The notes beneath the pieces were generated by a model. It saw nothing but the letters and a program-made list of their open reading frames with translations, made no database searches and was not told where the DNA came from. A stretch of 64,000 nucleotides of DNA, from NCBI GenBank assembly GCA_016713965.1, contig JADJOC010000003.1:310001-374000 (forward strand), read 5' to 3'. This DNA comes from Chitinophagaceae bacterium (GTDB taxonomy: Bacteria > Bacteroidota > Bacteroidia > Chitinophagales > Chitinophagaceae). The translations under genes and the position numbers were made by a program. Positions 1-9,522 of this stretch are shown piece after piece (the first letter of the stretch is position 1; every line of letters begins with the position of its first letter).

Positions 1-538
1 GGTAACCTGCATTGATATCTATATTACCCTGCGGGCTGATTTCAACTTTTCCGTTTCCGAATAAACGATTAAATAAATTATCGTATAGAGATAATTTAGG
101 CCTTATCCCTACTTTACGGTTTAATAAATTTAATGTATTTGCACGTTTTTTAAAATAATCTATTTCTGCCTGGCGGCCTCTCAATTGCCAGTATTCTTCA
201 TAAGTATAAGATGCAGGAGAACGATAATATTTTGTACCTATTTTTTCGTAAATAACATACCTGCGGGTTTTAGGATCATATGCAACAGAATCGGTAATAT
301 TTGAAGGCTTATCGAAATCGTATGTATTTTTTGGATCATTAAATAAAAAATCGCCCCGGCGGTCTTTTAAAGGATAAGGTAAGCTATCCTTATAATCAGG
401 TACAGTAGTATCGCCCTTTACCAATAGTAATTTACCAGGTAAAGAACCAGCTGTCAATGAGTAATCAGTGCACACCAGCACTAATAACAAAGCAACAAAG
501 CAAGATAATTTTGAGTAATTTATCCTTATCAGCAACAT
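1..538 (-). CDS. sprA: SprA, T9SS outer-membrane translocon, N-terminal part
   Basis: Only the first ~179 codons are present; the gene runs off the left edge. The translation opens with a hydrophobic signal segment (residues ~11-25), then has the pattern seen at the SprA N-terminus: LPYPLKDRRGDFLF, a short Asp/Pro segment, SVAYDPKTRRYVIYEKIG, and YEEYWQLRGRQAEIDYFKK. SprA (Sov) is the very large beta-barrel that forms the type IX secretion translocon in Bacteroidota. It lies 29 bp downstream of ruvA in the same orientation, and ruvA-sprA is a known gene order in this phylum. The T9SS sorting tails on proteins at 3.6 kb and 11.2 kb give it substrates within the window. The assignment rests on recalled N-terminal pattern and synteny. 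Confidence 0.85.
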   Translation of the reverse strand, partial: MLLIRINYSKLSCFVALLLVLVCTDYSLTAGSLPGKLLLVKGDTTVPDYKDSLPYPLKDRRGDFLFNDPKNTYDFDKPSNITDSVAYDPKTRRYVIYEKIGTKYYRSPASYTYEEYWQLRGRQAEIDYFKKRANTLNLLNRKVGIRPKLSLYDNLFNRLFGNGKVEISPQGNIDINAGY

Positions 539-567
539 CCAGTAAATTAATTAACGTAGCGGTTTTA

Positions 568-1155
568 TCAAATGGCTTTTAATGCTTTTTTTATTAAGTC
601 TTCTAATTGAATAATATTTGGTTCGATACCAATAATTTTTTGTAGTGCCTGTTCAGCCTGTAATTTAGATATTCCAAGCGCTATTAAAGCATTTAACGCA
701 TCCTGGCTAATACTATTGCCGACAGGTTGCATTATATTATTATTATCGTTTGTATGCTTACCTACTTTATCTTTTAACTCCAAAACCAGTCTCTCAGCAG
801 TTTTTTTCCCTATCCCTTTTACACTTTCCAAAATTTTAATATTGCCTTGTATAATAGCTTTGCTAACTTCATCCGGTTTAAGAGAAGAAAGCATCATTCT
901 TGCTGTTGCTGCACCTACACCGGCCACTCCTATTAAAAGCACAAACATTTCCTTTTCCAACCTGTCAAAAAAGCCATACAATACATGTCCATCTTCTTTG
1001 ACTTGTAAATACGTATATAATTTTCCTTTATCCAAGTTTTGGATAAAGGAATAAGTATTCAAGCTTATATTTACTTCATAACCTATTCCATTTACATCTA
1101 AATATATTTGGGCCGGGCTTTTATACGTAAAATTTCCTTCCAGGTAGGCGTACAT
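568..1155 (-). CDS. ruvA: Holliday junction DNA helicase subunit RuvA
   Basis: 195 residues, full length for RuvA. It begins MYAYLEGNFTYKSPAQIYLD (OB-fold domain I), followed by the helix-hairpin-helix region with GVAGVGAATARMMLSSL and SVKGIGKKTAERLVLELKDK. It ends with the small UBA-like domain III (DALNALIALGISKLQAEQAL) that contacts RuvB. RuvA binds the four-way junction as a tetramer and directs RuvB branch migration. It is probably co-transcribed with sprA, which begins 29 bp downstream. No frame damage is seen. Confidence 0.96.
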   Translation of the reverse strand: MYAYLEGNFTYKSPAQIYLDVNGIGYEVNISLNTYSFIQNLDKGKLYTYLQVKEDGHVLYGFFDRLEKEMFVLLIGVAGVGAATARMMLSSLKPDEVSKAIIQGNIKILESVKGIGKKTAERLVLELKDKVGKHTNDNNNIMQPVGNSISQDALNALIALGISKLQAEQALQKIIGIEPNIIQLEDLIKKALKAI

Positions 1156-1264
1156 AAATCAATTTCTATGCCAACGAAATTAGCAATATTTTTGGATTTA
1201 TACAAAACGCTTGTACATTCGATGACTTTTTATAATGAGAACCGCTATATATTAAGTATAAAAC

Positions 1265-1350
1265 TTATTACACGAATTATAACGAATTACACGAATGTTT
1301 GTAGTAAACTTGTATTTATTTCGTGTAATTCGTTATAATTCGTGTAATAA
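1265..1350. repeat. Perfect 31-bp inverted repeat, 24-nt spacer
   Basis: Arms 1265-1295 and 1320-1350 are exact reverse complements. Each arm also carries CGAATTA-type sub-repeats in the form CACGAATTATAACGAATTAC. It lies between the divergent ruvA and fabH genes, closer to fabH, so a transcription terminator for either is unlikely. It would form a strong hairpin in the fabH leader if transcribed. Confidence 0.9.
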
Positions 1351-1394
1351 AAAAGGATAACGCAATACTACATTTACTTGAAAAGTAATTACTG

Positions 1395-2399
1395 ATGCAA
1401 AAAATGACTGCTGCCATTACCGCCGTTGGCGGGTATGTGCCTGAATATAGATTGACCAATAAAGAACTGGAGACCATGATGGATACCACTGATGAGTGGA
1501 TACGAACCAGGACAGGTGTGGAAGAAAGAAGAATTTTAAAAGGTGAAGGGTTGGCTACTTCGGACCTGGCCGCTCCTGCTGTTATGAATTTATTAAAAAA
1601 ACGTGGGATTGGAGCTGAAGAAATTGATTGTATTATTTGTGCAACAGTTACACCGGATATGTTTTTTCCTGCTACCGCTAATATTGTATCAGAAAAGGTA
1701 GGTGCCATTAACGCTTTTAGTTTTGATATTGGCGCAGCATGTTCGGGCTTTTTATTTGCATTAACAACAGGTGCCAGCTTTATAGAAAGCGGGAGGTATA
1801 AAAAAGTAATTGTGGTTGGCGCTGATAAAATGAGTGGTATTATTGATTATAGCGACAGGACCACCTGTATCCTTTTTGGTGATGGCGCAGGCGCAGTTTT
1901 ACTGGAACCTAGTACTGATGGTAGTGGAATATTAGATAGCTTATTAAAAAGCAATGGCAGTGGTAAACAATATCTTCATATGAAAGCAGGAGGCTCGGCC
2001 AAACCAGCCAGCATCGAAACTGTTTTAGCTAAAGAACATTACATATACAAGGAAGGACAGACAGTTTTTAAATTTGCAGTAAAAGGCATGGCAGATATTA
2101 GTTACGAACTGATGCAACGCAACAATTTATCTTCAGAGGATATTGCATGGCTGGTACCACACCAGGCCAACCTTCGTATTATTGATGCCACTGCTAACCG
2201 GATGGGATTACCTAAGGAAAAAGTAATGATTAACATCCAGAAATACGGTAACACTACTGCTGCTACTATTCCACTATGCTTGTGGGATTGGGAAAACCAA
2301 TTAAAAAAAGGAGATAACCTTATTTTGGCAGCATTTGGAGGAGGGTTTACCTGGGGCGCTACGTGGATAAAGTGGGCTTATGATGGGAGTAATTATTAA
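1395..2399 (+). CDS. fabH: 3-oxoacyl-ACP synthase III (KAS III)
   Basis: 334 residues. It catalyses the first condensation of fatty-acid synthesis (acyl-CoA plus malonyl-ACP). The Cys nucleophile is in FDIGAACSGFLFAL, the His in WLVPHQANLRII and the Asn in IQKYGNTTAATI, giving the complete Cys-His-Asn triad. The N-terminus ITAVGGYVPEYRLTNKEL and TDEWIRTRTGVEERR are typical. The second ATG, four codons in (MTAAITAVG), is an equally good start. It stands alone: no plsX or acpP is adjacent, and an IS lies downstream. The 85-bp inverted repeat at 1265-1350 sits in its leader. Confidence 0.95.
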   Translation: MQKMTAAITAVGGYVPEYRLTNKELETMMDTTDEWIRTRTGVEERRILKGEGLATSDLAAPAVMNLLKKRGIGAEEIDCIICATVTPDMFFPATANIVSEKVGAINAFSFDIGAACSGFLFALTTGASFIESGRYKKVIVVGADKMSGIIDYSDRTTCILFGDGAGAVLLEPSTDGSGILDSLLKSNGSGKQYLHMKAGGSAKPASIETVLAKEHYIYKEGQTVFKFAVKGMADISYELMQRNNLSSEDIAWLVPHQANLRIIDATANRMGLPKEKVMINIQKYGNTTAATIPLCLWDWENQLKKGDNLILAAFGGGFTWGATWIKWAYDGSNY

Positions 2400-2560
2400 A
2401 GAATAAAATAACTGTCAGCATATTACTTTCTATATTTAACTAATAATACTGGTTTGATATACTCAGGTTGATTAAAAACAGAAATATAAAATTGGAATTT
2501 AATATAGAAAGCATCAATAACAAAATGTAATTAAAGCTCAGTATTAGTACAAGTGAGTGA

Positions 2561-3473
2561 TCCGCCTGAGAGACTGTTTAAGAATTTACATCAATTATTG
2601 TTATGTGGAAAAGTGGAAAAAAAGGCTGTAGTTAATTGTAGGATTTATCACTAATTGATAATTACAACAAACGCAATTAGTATGATAAGCTACCCTACCT
2701 GTTTAAACGACAGCCAATGGCAAGTTATGAAAAGCTTTTGAATATAAAAAGGAAACGTAAGCATGATTTGCGACAAATTCTGAATGCCATTTTTTATTTG
2801 GTTAAAACAGGCTGCCAATGGCGTATGCTTCCTGGTGAATTTCAAAGTGGCAGATAGTATATTACTATTTTAACCGGTGGAAAACCCTGGGGTTATCGAA
2901 AAGGTCCGATGCTTTTTAGTAAAATTGTTAAGGGTGAAACAAGGTAAAAGCACCAGAACTTCTGTAGGCATCTTGGATGCCCAGTCGGTTAAAAGTACAT
3001 TGGTAAGCAAGAGCAGCAATACCGGTTATGATGGAGGTAAAAAAATCAAAGGGATAAAACGGCATATTGTAGTAGATGCTTCAGGGTTGTTACTTTGTAT
3101 AGTGGTTCACCCTGCAAGCATGGCCGATAGAAAAGGGGAAAAGTTGTATTAGAAAAACTTAGTAACCGTTGGCATGGGATTAAAAAATATTTGCTGATGG
3201 AGCTTACCCATTACCAGGCAAAGCAGCAGAAAAAACCAGGTGCTGGGGGATATGAAATGGAGGTGGTAAAGCGTTCTGAATTAAAAGGGTTTAAAGTAGT
3301 TCCCAAAAGATGGGTGGTGGAAAGAACTTTTGCATGGAACGAGACAAACAGGAGGAATGCTAAGAGTTATGAGAGACTTTCTAATACTGCTGAAACAGTT
3401 ACTGAAATCTCTGCTATCCGATTAATGTTAAAACAATTTGACACTTAAATTCTTAAACAGTCTCTCAGGCGGA
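2561..3473 (+). mobile_element. IS5-type insertion sequence, copy 1
   Basis: A 913-bp element with ~28-bp terminal inverted repeats: it starts TCCGCCTGAGAGACTGTTTA and ends with the exact reverse complement. A near-identical copy lies at 52687-53600. The encoded transposase is broken (see the nested pseudogene). No convincing target-site duplication is visible. The two copies differ mainly by single-base length changes in homopolymers, so they derive from a recent common source or are affected by consensus errors. Confidence 0.85.
2682..3448 (+). pseudogene. IS5-family DDE transposase (frameshifted), copy 1
   Basis: Stitched across frames it reads MISYPTCLNDSQWQVM, then KHDLRQILNAIFYLVKTGCQ, then WRMLPGEF. 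The DDE core has ILDAQSVKSTLVS (first Asp), KGIKRHIVVDASGLLL, FADGAY (second Asp, out of frame) and RWVVERTFAWNETNRRNAK (Glu). The HIVVDASG and WVVERTFAW strings are typical of IS5-group transposases. At least four frame changes are needed, near 2748, 2890, 3135 and 3185. The copy at 52.8 kb shares most but not all of these, so a functional enzyme is not encoded as written. Confidence 0.85.
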
Positions 3474-3559
3474 CAGGCTACAACGATGCTTAATAGCAGT
3501 ACTAAAGCTGGTAACAAAAAAATATTATTTATGCATGTGCTTAATTAAATAATTTCTAA

Positions 3560-5509
3560 ATGAAAAAATATTACCTGTTGTTGATAGTAGTTATGATGTG
3601 CTGTGAGAAAAGTATAGCACAATCTAACTGCTATAGTGTGCAATTAAAATACAAGCAGGGTACGCCGTTTTCTATAAGCAACCCTTCTGCATTTCTTTCT
3701 CAACGTGCTATAGAAAGAAGGTTGAAATATAATATTGCTATTGACTCTTCAGACCTGCCCTGTACACCCGGTTATATTGATAGCATTAAACTGGCAGGTG
3801 CAGTTAATATTTTACATACATCAAAATGGCTTAACCAGGTAACTATACAAACAGCAGATGAGAATGTAATAAAAAAAATAAAATCCTTTCCTTTTGTATC
3901 CGGTGTGTTGCTTATTGCTTCACCATTGGTTAATGCAACCAATAAAATTATGGATAAGCCATCCCAAATTTTATCACAACAAAAAGTATTATCTGAGCAA
4001 TCTGTAAATGATTTTTTTTCTTATGGCCAGTCATTTAATCAAATACATATACACAACGGGGAGTTTTTACATAATCATGGATTTAGAGGAGAAGGAAAAC
4101 ATGTATGCATTACAGATGGCGGCTTTGCTAAATATGATACAGCTCCGGCTTTGGACAGTGCAAGAAATAATAATCAAATATTAGCCACATGGGATTTTGT
4201 AGCTAACAATATAAACTTTGCTGATAATTTTACTACTCATGGCACAAATTGTTTTAGTCTTATCGGGGGAAATATACCCGGCACTTTTGTAGGTACAGCG
4301 CCTAAAGCATCCTTTTATTTATATCGTACTGAAGATGCTTTTTCTGAAATGCCAATTGAAGAACAAAACTGGGTTGCTGCTGCTGAAAAAGCAGACCAGT
4401 TAGGCGTTGATGTTATTTCTGTATCATTAGGATATACTACGTTTGATAACCCTGCTTTTAACCATACTTACAATGACATGAATGGCAATACCACTGTTAT
4501 TTCCAAAGCAGCAGACCTTGCTGCCAAAAAAGGAATGATTGTAGTAGTATCGGCAGGTAACTCTGGCAATGATGCCTGGCATTTTATATCTGCCCCTGCT
4601 GATGCAGATAGTGTTTTAACAGTAGGCGCTGTAAATGCAGCAGGGCAAATAGCAAATTTCAGCAGCTTTGGCCCCAGCAGCGATGGACAGGTAAAACCTG
4701 ATGCCGCATCTGTGGGCGCTAATACGATAATACCCAACCCTGTCACCGGAGACCCATTTTCTGGTAATGGTACTTCATATGCCTGCCCCAACCTTGCAGG
4801 TCTTACTACTTGCCTTTGGCAGGCTTTTCCGGAAGTACATAACATGGGCATTATTACTGCCATTCAACAATCATCGAATAAATTTAATACGCCTGATGAC
4901 AGGACCGGTTACGGCATCCCGGATATGAAAAAGCATTTGTGATTTTAGTGAAAAAATTATATTCCCAAAATTTTGTATCAACGAATTGTAAAACAAATAT
5001 TTCATTTAATGTAAAAGCTGATACAGGCACCACTTTTACCATAGAAAGAAAACTCGCCGGCGAAAATGATTATGCAGCAATAAATACACAAAAAGGCTCA
5101 GGAAATTTTATTGTAAAAAACTTTGTGCACACAGATGATTTGGGCAATGCTGCTATCGGGTTAGTAAAATACAGAATTAAAATGCAGGTATCTGCTGATA
5201 CAACTTTTTACCTGGACTCTGCCAGCATAAATTTTGCACAGTTATGCAATCCCGTAACACAGGAAAAAATCACAATAAACCCTAACCCCGTAATTGATAA
5301 ATTAAAAGTATTGGTGGTGAGAAATGACCCGGCCGTGGTTGAAATTTTAGTACAAACTTCAACAGGGCAAAAAATATTTTTACTAAAAACAACAAGTTAT
5401 TAATAGTGAGCAATATGAAATTCCTTTTACTTCCTTAAGTAAGGGATTATATTTTGTAACAGTATTTATTAATGGGAAAAAAAGTACAAACAAAAAAATA
5501 TTATATTAA
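3560..5509 (+). CDS. Secreted S8 subtilisin-like protease with T9SS sorting tail (two frameshifts)
   Basis: It begins with a signal peptide (MKKYYLLLIVVMMCCEKSIAQ) and an inhibitor-like propeptide. The catalytic Asp is in VCITDGGFAKYD, the His in FTTHGTNCFSLIGG, the oxyanion Asn in VSAGNSGNDAWH and the Ser in GNGTSYACPNLAGL. Reading stops at 4942 but continues in another frame if one A is added to the A5 run before GCATTTGTG. A second missing A at ~5390 restores QQVINSEQYEIPFTSLSKGL and a C-terminal YFVTVFINGKKSTNKKILY, a T9SS type-A sorting tail preceded by ITINPNPV. The repaired product is ~650 residues and would be exported by Sec and then T9SS. The two breaks look like homopolymer errors rather than true inactivation. 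Confidence 0.88.
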
Positions 5510-5512
5510 TAA

Positions 5513-6719
5513 TCACTTTTTAAAAACGGCTACAAACATAGTATCGGCTTTTTTTATCGTACCCTTTTATTAATTCCATATGCAGTAATTGCAAATGGAG
5601 TTTTTGTATGTAATCAACAATACTTTCATTTTCGGCTTTAAATACTGAACAGGTGCTGTAAATAAATAGACCGTCCTTTTGTAAAAATTTTACAGTATTA
5701 CTTACTATTTTTTTTTGCTTACTGCTATACTCAGCAATAGTTTCTTTATTAAAAAAATATAACTGCTCCGGAGTACGGCTCCAGGTACCGCTGCCTGTGC
5801 AAGGCACATCGCATAAAATTATACTGTATTTGGGAGAGTCAACAGGAAGCTCATCTGCACACAAATCACTTAAAAAATAATTGTATCTTTTAATGCCTGC
5901 TTTCTTAAAACGCTGATGCAAATTAATTAAAACATTTAAGCGTATATCCGATACCGTTATATCTACCTTGCGCTTTAAAATATCAAATAATAAAATAGAT
6001 TTTCCTCCGCTTGCAGCGCAACAATCCCATACATTATAAACATACCCGTTTCTGGCTACTTCAAAATGCATAAGGTGTGACAATGGTTCCAAAACTTTTT
6101 CATCTTTCAGATAATTAAATACCTGCTGCGAACTATAATCCTGGATAACCACTTCCCTGTCTATATCCAATACATCTTCGATTTTTGTTCCATTAGGTAA
6201 AGCAATGCAATCAGTACCTATCAGATTATATGGTATTTTTAATTTATTAATTTTTTCAAAAAGAGATGCACTCCTGCTTATCCGGATACGTAAGAAAAGA
6301 TCGGGTTGTATTAAAAAGGATTCGCAAAATAATACCGGTGAAATTTCCTTGCTTAGCACATTAAGAAATGGAAAAATATCTTCTGGATTAATTTTAAGCT
6401 TCGCAATAGAAATTTTATTTTCTAAAGGTTCATGAATTAAAGCATCCCAATGGGGTTTAAAAAATTTGAGCCACTCATTGCTTGTATTTTCACATAAAAA
6501 AGTACCTATAATTATTCTTTCTTCTATGGATGTATTAACAGCCGCCTTTCCTAACCTGTAAAAATTAAAACATAGTGAAGTAATTTGTTTCCTGTCTCTT
6601 GATCCGTATTTTTTTCCCGCAGAAAAAAATCTTTTTAAAAAAACAGGCAAAGGTTCCTGCCCCTTGTAGGATTCTATAATTACCTGGGCTGTATTTAAAT
6701 AAGATTTAAAACGATACAT
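5513..6719 (-). CDS. RsmB/NOP-family rRNA (cytosine-C5) methyltransferase
   Basis: About 400 residues. The SAM-binding motif is VWDCCAASGGKS. The two catalytic cysteines of m5C RNA methyltransferases are in DVPCTGSGTW (motif IV) and IYSTCSVFKAEN (motif VI). The open frame ends at 5520 with a garbled tail (RYYVCSRF). Removing one A from the A7 run at ~5553 gives GYDKKADTMFVAVFKK and a stop at 5513, the tail expected for the family, so I place the end there. It is distinct from the second family member at 42.0-43.4 kb. The N-terminal ~200 residues carry no motif I can name. Confidence 0.88.
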
Positions 6720-6766
6720 GGCAGAGATAAAGCGGCCGGATAAGACTGGCCGCTAATAATTTTATA

Positions 6767-6863
6767 GAATTAGGTATTTTGAAATTAAACTTACTATAGT
6801 ATTGAGTTACTTTCTATTTACTTTTTCTTAATAAAAAAAGTAACAAAAAAATCAAGGCTGCGA
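6767..6863. repeat. Dispersed intergenic repeat (inverted mate of 8688-8783)
   Basis: This ~97-bp stretch, from AATTAGGTATTTTGAAATTA to GTAACAAAAAAATCAAGGCT, reappears in inverted orientation inside the palindromic element at 8463-9000, on the other side of sucB. The remainder of the 6720-7123 gap holds no ORF or RNA I can support. Confidence 0.75.
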
Positions 6864-7123
6864 ATAAATAGCTAAAATTTACTTCGTTGCGCTACAGCGA
6901 AAAAGCTAAACTTAAACTTTTGTACACTAATGAGCCAGTACAATTATCAGCTTTGTACTTTGTATCATCATTTTCGCTGCTTTACGCTCCACTTTGCAAA
7001 TTTCTTAACGCTATTTTTTTGAGGCCGGGTAACATACCTTATTAAAAAAAATTAGTAATTAATTTCACATCTTGAATTTGCTCTTATTCTACTTAATCCT
7101 ATTATTTTAATAACAAATAAACA

Positions 7124-8395
7124 CTAAATTTCTAATAAGGATTTTATTGGATCTTTGCCAAATAATAATAAAGCCGGGTTTTCAAGTAATTCTTTTACCC
7201 TTATTAAAAAGCTTACAGATTCCCTGCCATCAATTATTCTATGATCATAGCTTAAAGCAAGGTACATCATTGGCCGGATTACCACTGTTCCATTAATAGC
7301 CACAGGCCTTTCCTGGATCTTGTGCATACCTAAAATAGCGCTTTGCGGAATATTGATAATCGGTGTGCTCATCATAGAACCAAATATGCCGCCATTGGTA
7401 ATGGTAAAAGTACCTCCCGACATTTCTTCTATCGTCAGTTTATTTTCTTTTGCTTTAGTTGCCAATTCTACCACCTTACTTTCGATACCTGCCATGCTTA
7501 AGCTTTCGGCATTACGAATAACCGGCACAACCAAACCTTTTGGGGCGCTTACTGCTATTGATATATAACAATAATCATGATAAATAATATTTTCACCATC
7601 GATATAAGCATTTACAGCCGGCCACTCTTGCAAAGCATAGCAGCATGCTTTTGTAAAAAAGCTCATAAAACCCAGGTTTACACCATGAGTTTCTTTAAAT
7701 TTATCTTTATGTTTTGCTCTGAATTCCATTATGGCACTCATATCTACTTCATTAAAAGTAGTCAGCATGGCTGTAGTATTTTTTGCTTCTACTAACCTGC
7801 GGCTTACTGTTTTTCGAAGGTTGCTCATTTTCTGCGGCCGTTCTGTTCTGCCAAAGGGTTCTATGCCTGGTTTCCGGCCAGGATTATTAAGAACGTCCAA
7901 TACATCCTGCTTCACTATTTTACCACCTATGCCAGAGGCTGTAATATTTTTAGCATCAATTTTTTTATCAGAAATTATTGCTGCTGCTACGGGTGTCGTT
8001 TTTATTGCATCAGTCGTTTCTGATTTAGGGGCTGTCGTTTCAGGTTTGGGGTTTGAGGTTTCAGGTTTGGGGTTTGGAGTTTCAGGTTTGGGGTTTGAGG
8101 TTTGAGGTTTGGCATTAGCCGTTTGTGGCTGGTCGTCGGTGGTCGGTGGTCGGTGGTCGGTACCTGGCTCAATGCTACAAATTATATCCCCGATTTTTAA
8201 TGTATCACCTTCCCTGGCAATTATTTTTATCGCTCCCGCCACTTCAGCATTAATTTCGAAAGTAGCTTTTTCACTTTCCAATTCTGCTATTACTTCATCC
8301 CTGTTAGCCCATCCGCCATCTTGTTTGTACCACTTTACTAATGTCACTTCACTAATACTCTCACCTACTGTAGGAACTTTGATTTCGATTGCCAT
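7124..8395 (-). CDS. sucB: Dihydrolipoyllysine succinyltransferase, E2 of 2-oxoglutarate dehydrogenase
   Basis: 423 residues. The lipoyl domain is at residues 1-75, with the lipoylation lysine in ELESEKATFEI. A Pro/Lys/Glu-rich flexible linker of tandem NPKPETS-type units spans ~85-125. The E3-binding domain (~130-170) has KNITASGIGGKIVKQDVLDV. The catalytic domain ends with the active-site His in LALSYDHRIIDGRESVSF. The C-terminal LLEI is usual for SucB. The E1 gene sucA, often adjacent, is not next to it. The gene is flanked on both sides by inverted copies of a dispersed repeat (6767-6863 and 8688-8783). Confidence 0.94.
   Translation of the reverse strand: MAIEIKVPTVGESISEVTLVKWYKQDGGWANRDEVIAELESEKATFEINAEVAGAIKIIAREGDTLKIGDIICSIEPGTDHRPPTTDDQPQTANAKPQTSNPKPETPNPKPETSNPKPETTAPKSETTDAIKTTPVAAAIISDKKIDAKNITASGIGGKIVKQDVLDVLNNPGRKPGIEPFGRTERPQKMSNLRKTVSRRLVEAKNTTAMLTTFNEVDMSAIMEFRAKHKDKFKETHGVNLGFMSFFTKACCYALQEWPAVNAYIDGENIIYHDYCYISIAVSAPKGLVVPVIRNAESLSMAGIESKVVELATKAKENKLTIEEMSGGTFTITNGGIFGSMMSTPIINIPQSAILGMHKIQERPVAINGTVVIRPMMYLALSYDHRIIDGRESVSFLIRVKELLENPALLLFGKDPIKSLLEI
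8036..8165. repeat. Tandem repeats inside the sucB linker
   Basis: Two micro-satellite-like tracts lie within sucB. One is a 24-bp unit built on GGTTTCAGGTTTGGGGTTTG, repeated about three times (8036-8108). The other is a GGTCGGT tract at 8133-8162. Both encode the flexible linker between the lipoyl and E3-binding domains; the unit length is a multiple of three, so copy-number change would keep the frame in the first tract. Confidence 0.8.
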
Positions 8396-8462
8396 TTAAA
8401 ATAATTTAAAAGTTAGGCAAATTTCGGTAAAGACTTTGAAAAATAAAATCAATATGTAAATA

Positions 8463-9000
8463 TGTTTAGGCCTGTTTAAAAATAGAACTTTTATTGCCCG
8501 TTTTGCGGTTGGGTGGACACCACAAGTGTTCGGAAGAAGAAAAACTGATTAAATAGCCCTGCTCTTAAGAGCAGGGAAAGAAAGTAAATTTTAAAAATGA
8601 TGGCTTTAGCCATCAACATAATCTTATAGGATTAAGTAGGATAAGCGTAAATTCAGAAGTGAAATGAATGACTACCATTTTTTGCAGCCTTGATTTTTTT
8701 GTTACTTTTTTTTATTAAGAAAAAAGTAAATAGAGAACAATTCAATACTGTAGTAAGTTTGAGATCAAAATACCTAATCCTGTAATCTTAATAAGTCAGT
8801 AGCTAAAGCCATAGGGGAAAAAATATCATTCTTTTATCCACCGCTCTAAAGAGCGGTGCAATGCATAAAGCATTTAGTAAAGTGAAATTTCTTCCGAACA
8901 CTTGTGGGTGGACACCAACCGCGGCTGATCGCCGTGGCCGGCATTCCACCGGCTACTTTTTTTAAAATCTTACACATCAAATTTTTAAACAGGCTTTTAT
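8463..9000. repeat. Large imperfect palindromic intergenic element (MITE-like)
   Basis: A ~540-bp element whose two halves mirror each other block by block. The ends are GGCCTGTTTAAAAAT and ATTTTTAAACAGGC. Next come CACAAGTGTTCGGAAGAA and its complement near 8895. Next are compact hairpins CCCTGCTCTTAAGAGCAGGG (8558-8577) and CCGCTCTAAAGAGCGG (~8840), then GATGGCTTTAGCCATC and AGCTAAAGCC. There is no ORF. The central part shares ~95 bp with 6767-6863. The remaining gap to 9522 shows no supported feature. Confidence 0.75.
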
Positions 9001-9522
9001 CAAATGAAGATATTAGTAAAATAACTACGCATTTTTACTATACTTTTTAAATCCTTTAGCGCTTTTTAGTAATGCTTTAAAGTTTTATATATAAATAAAG
9101 TTGCTGTAAAATGAGCACTAAATTATATACATATTAATAAATTTATTATATGAATATAAGGTTGCAACATTGACCGCAGCGTTTTTAGGTGTAATAAAAT
9201 AAAATCTTCGTTAATTCCAGCATGCATTCGGTTAATCTAAATAGCTTATCTGTTAAGTTGCGCCTACATATCTATTTATTTTGTCAACCTTTATGATGGT
9301 AAAAACCACAATAAATTGCGAAAGACCCGTAATCTTCAAAAAAACAAAAGTGGTTATTACTAATTAGCTGGAAGAGAATCACTTGGTAATTGTACTAAAT
9401 AAAATATTTTTTTATTAAAAAAAATACTAGCTTTACGCCCCTTACCATGCAGATTTTTACCATTAAAGACAAGTAGATTTACTTAGTAAAATATTTTTTT
9501 AATATTCAAAAAATCTAGAAGC

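Larger units (their letters stand above)
2547..3530 (+). repeat. Dispersed intergenic repeat split by IS insertion
   Basis: The left part (2547-2560, GTACAAGTGAGTGA) and right part (about 3478-3530, ACAACGATGCTTAATAGCAG then TACTAAAGCTGGTAAC) together match the intact copies at 43588-43640 and 54626-54690. The IS5-type element at 2561-3473 therefore landed inside a member of this repeat family. Confidence 0.7.

Noticed and set aside
7731..8399. Plus-strand open frames over sucB
   Set aside because: Antisense shadows of a gene with full lipoyl, E3-binding and catalytic motifs.
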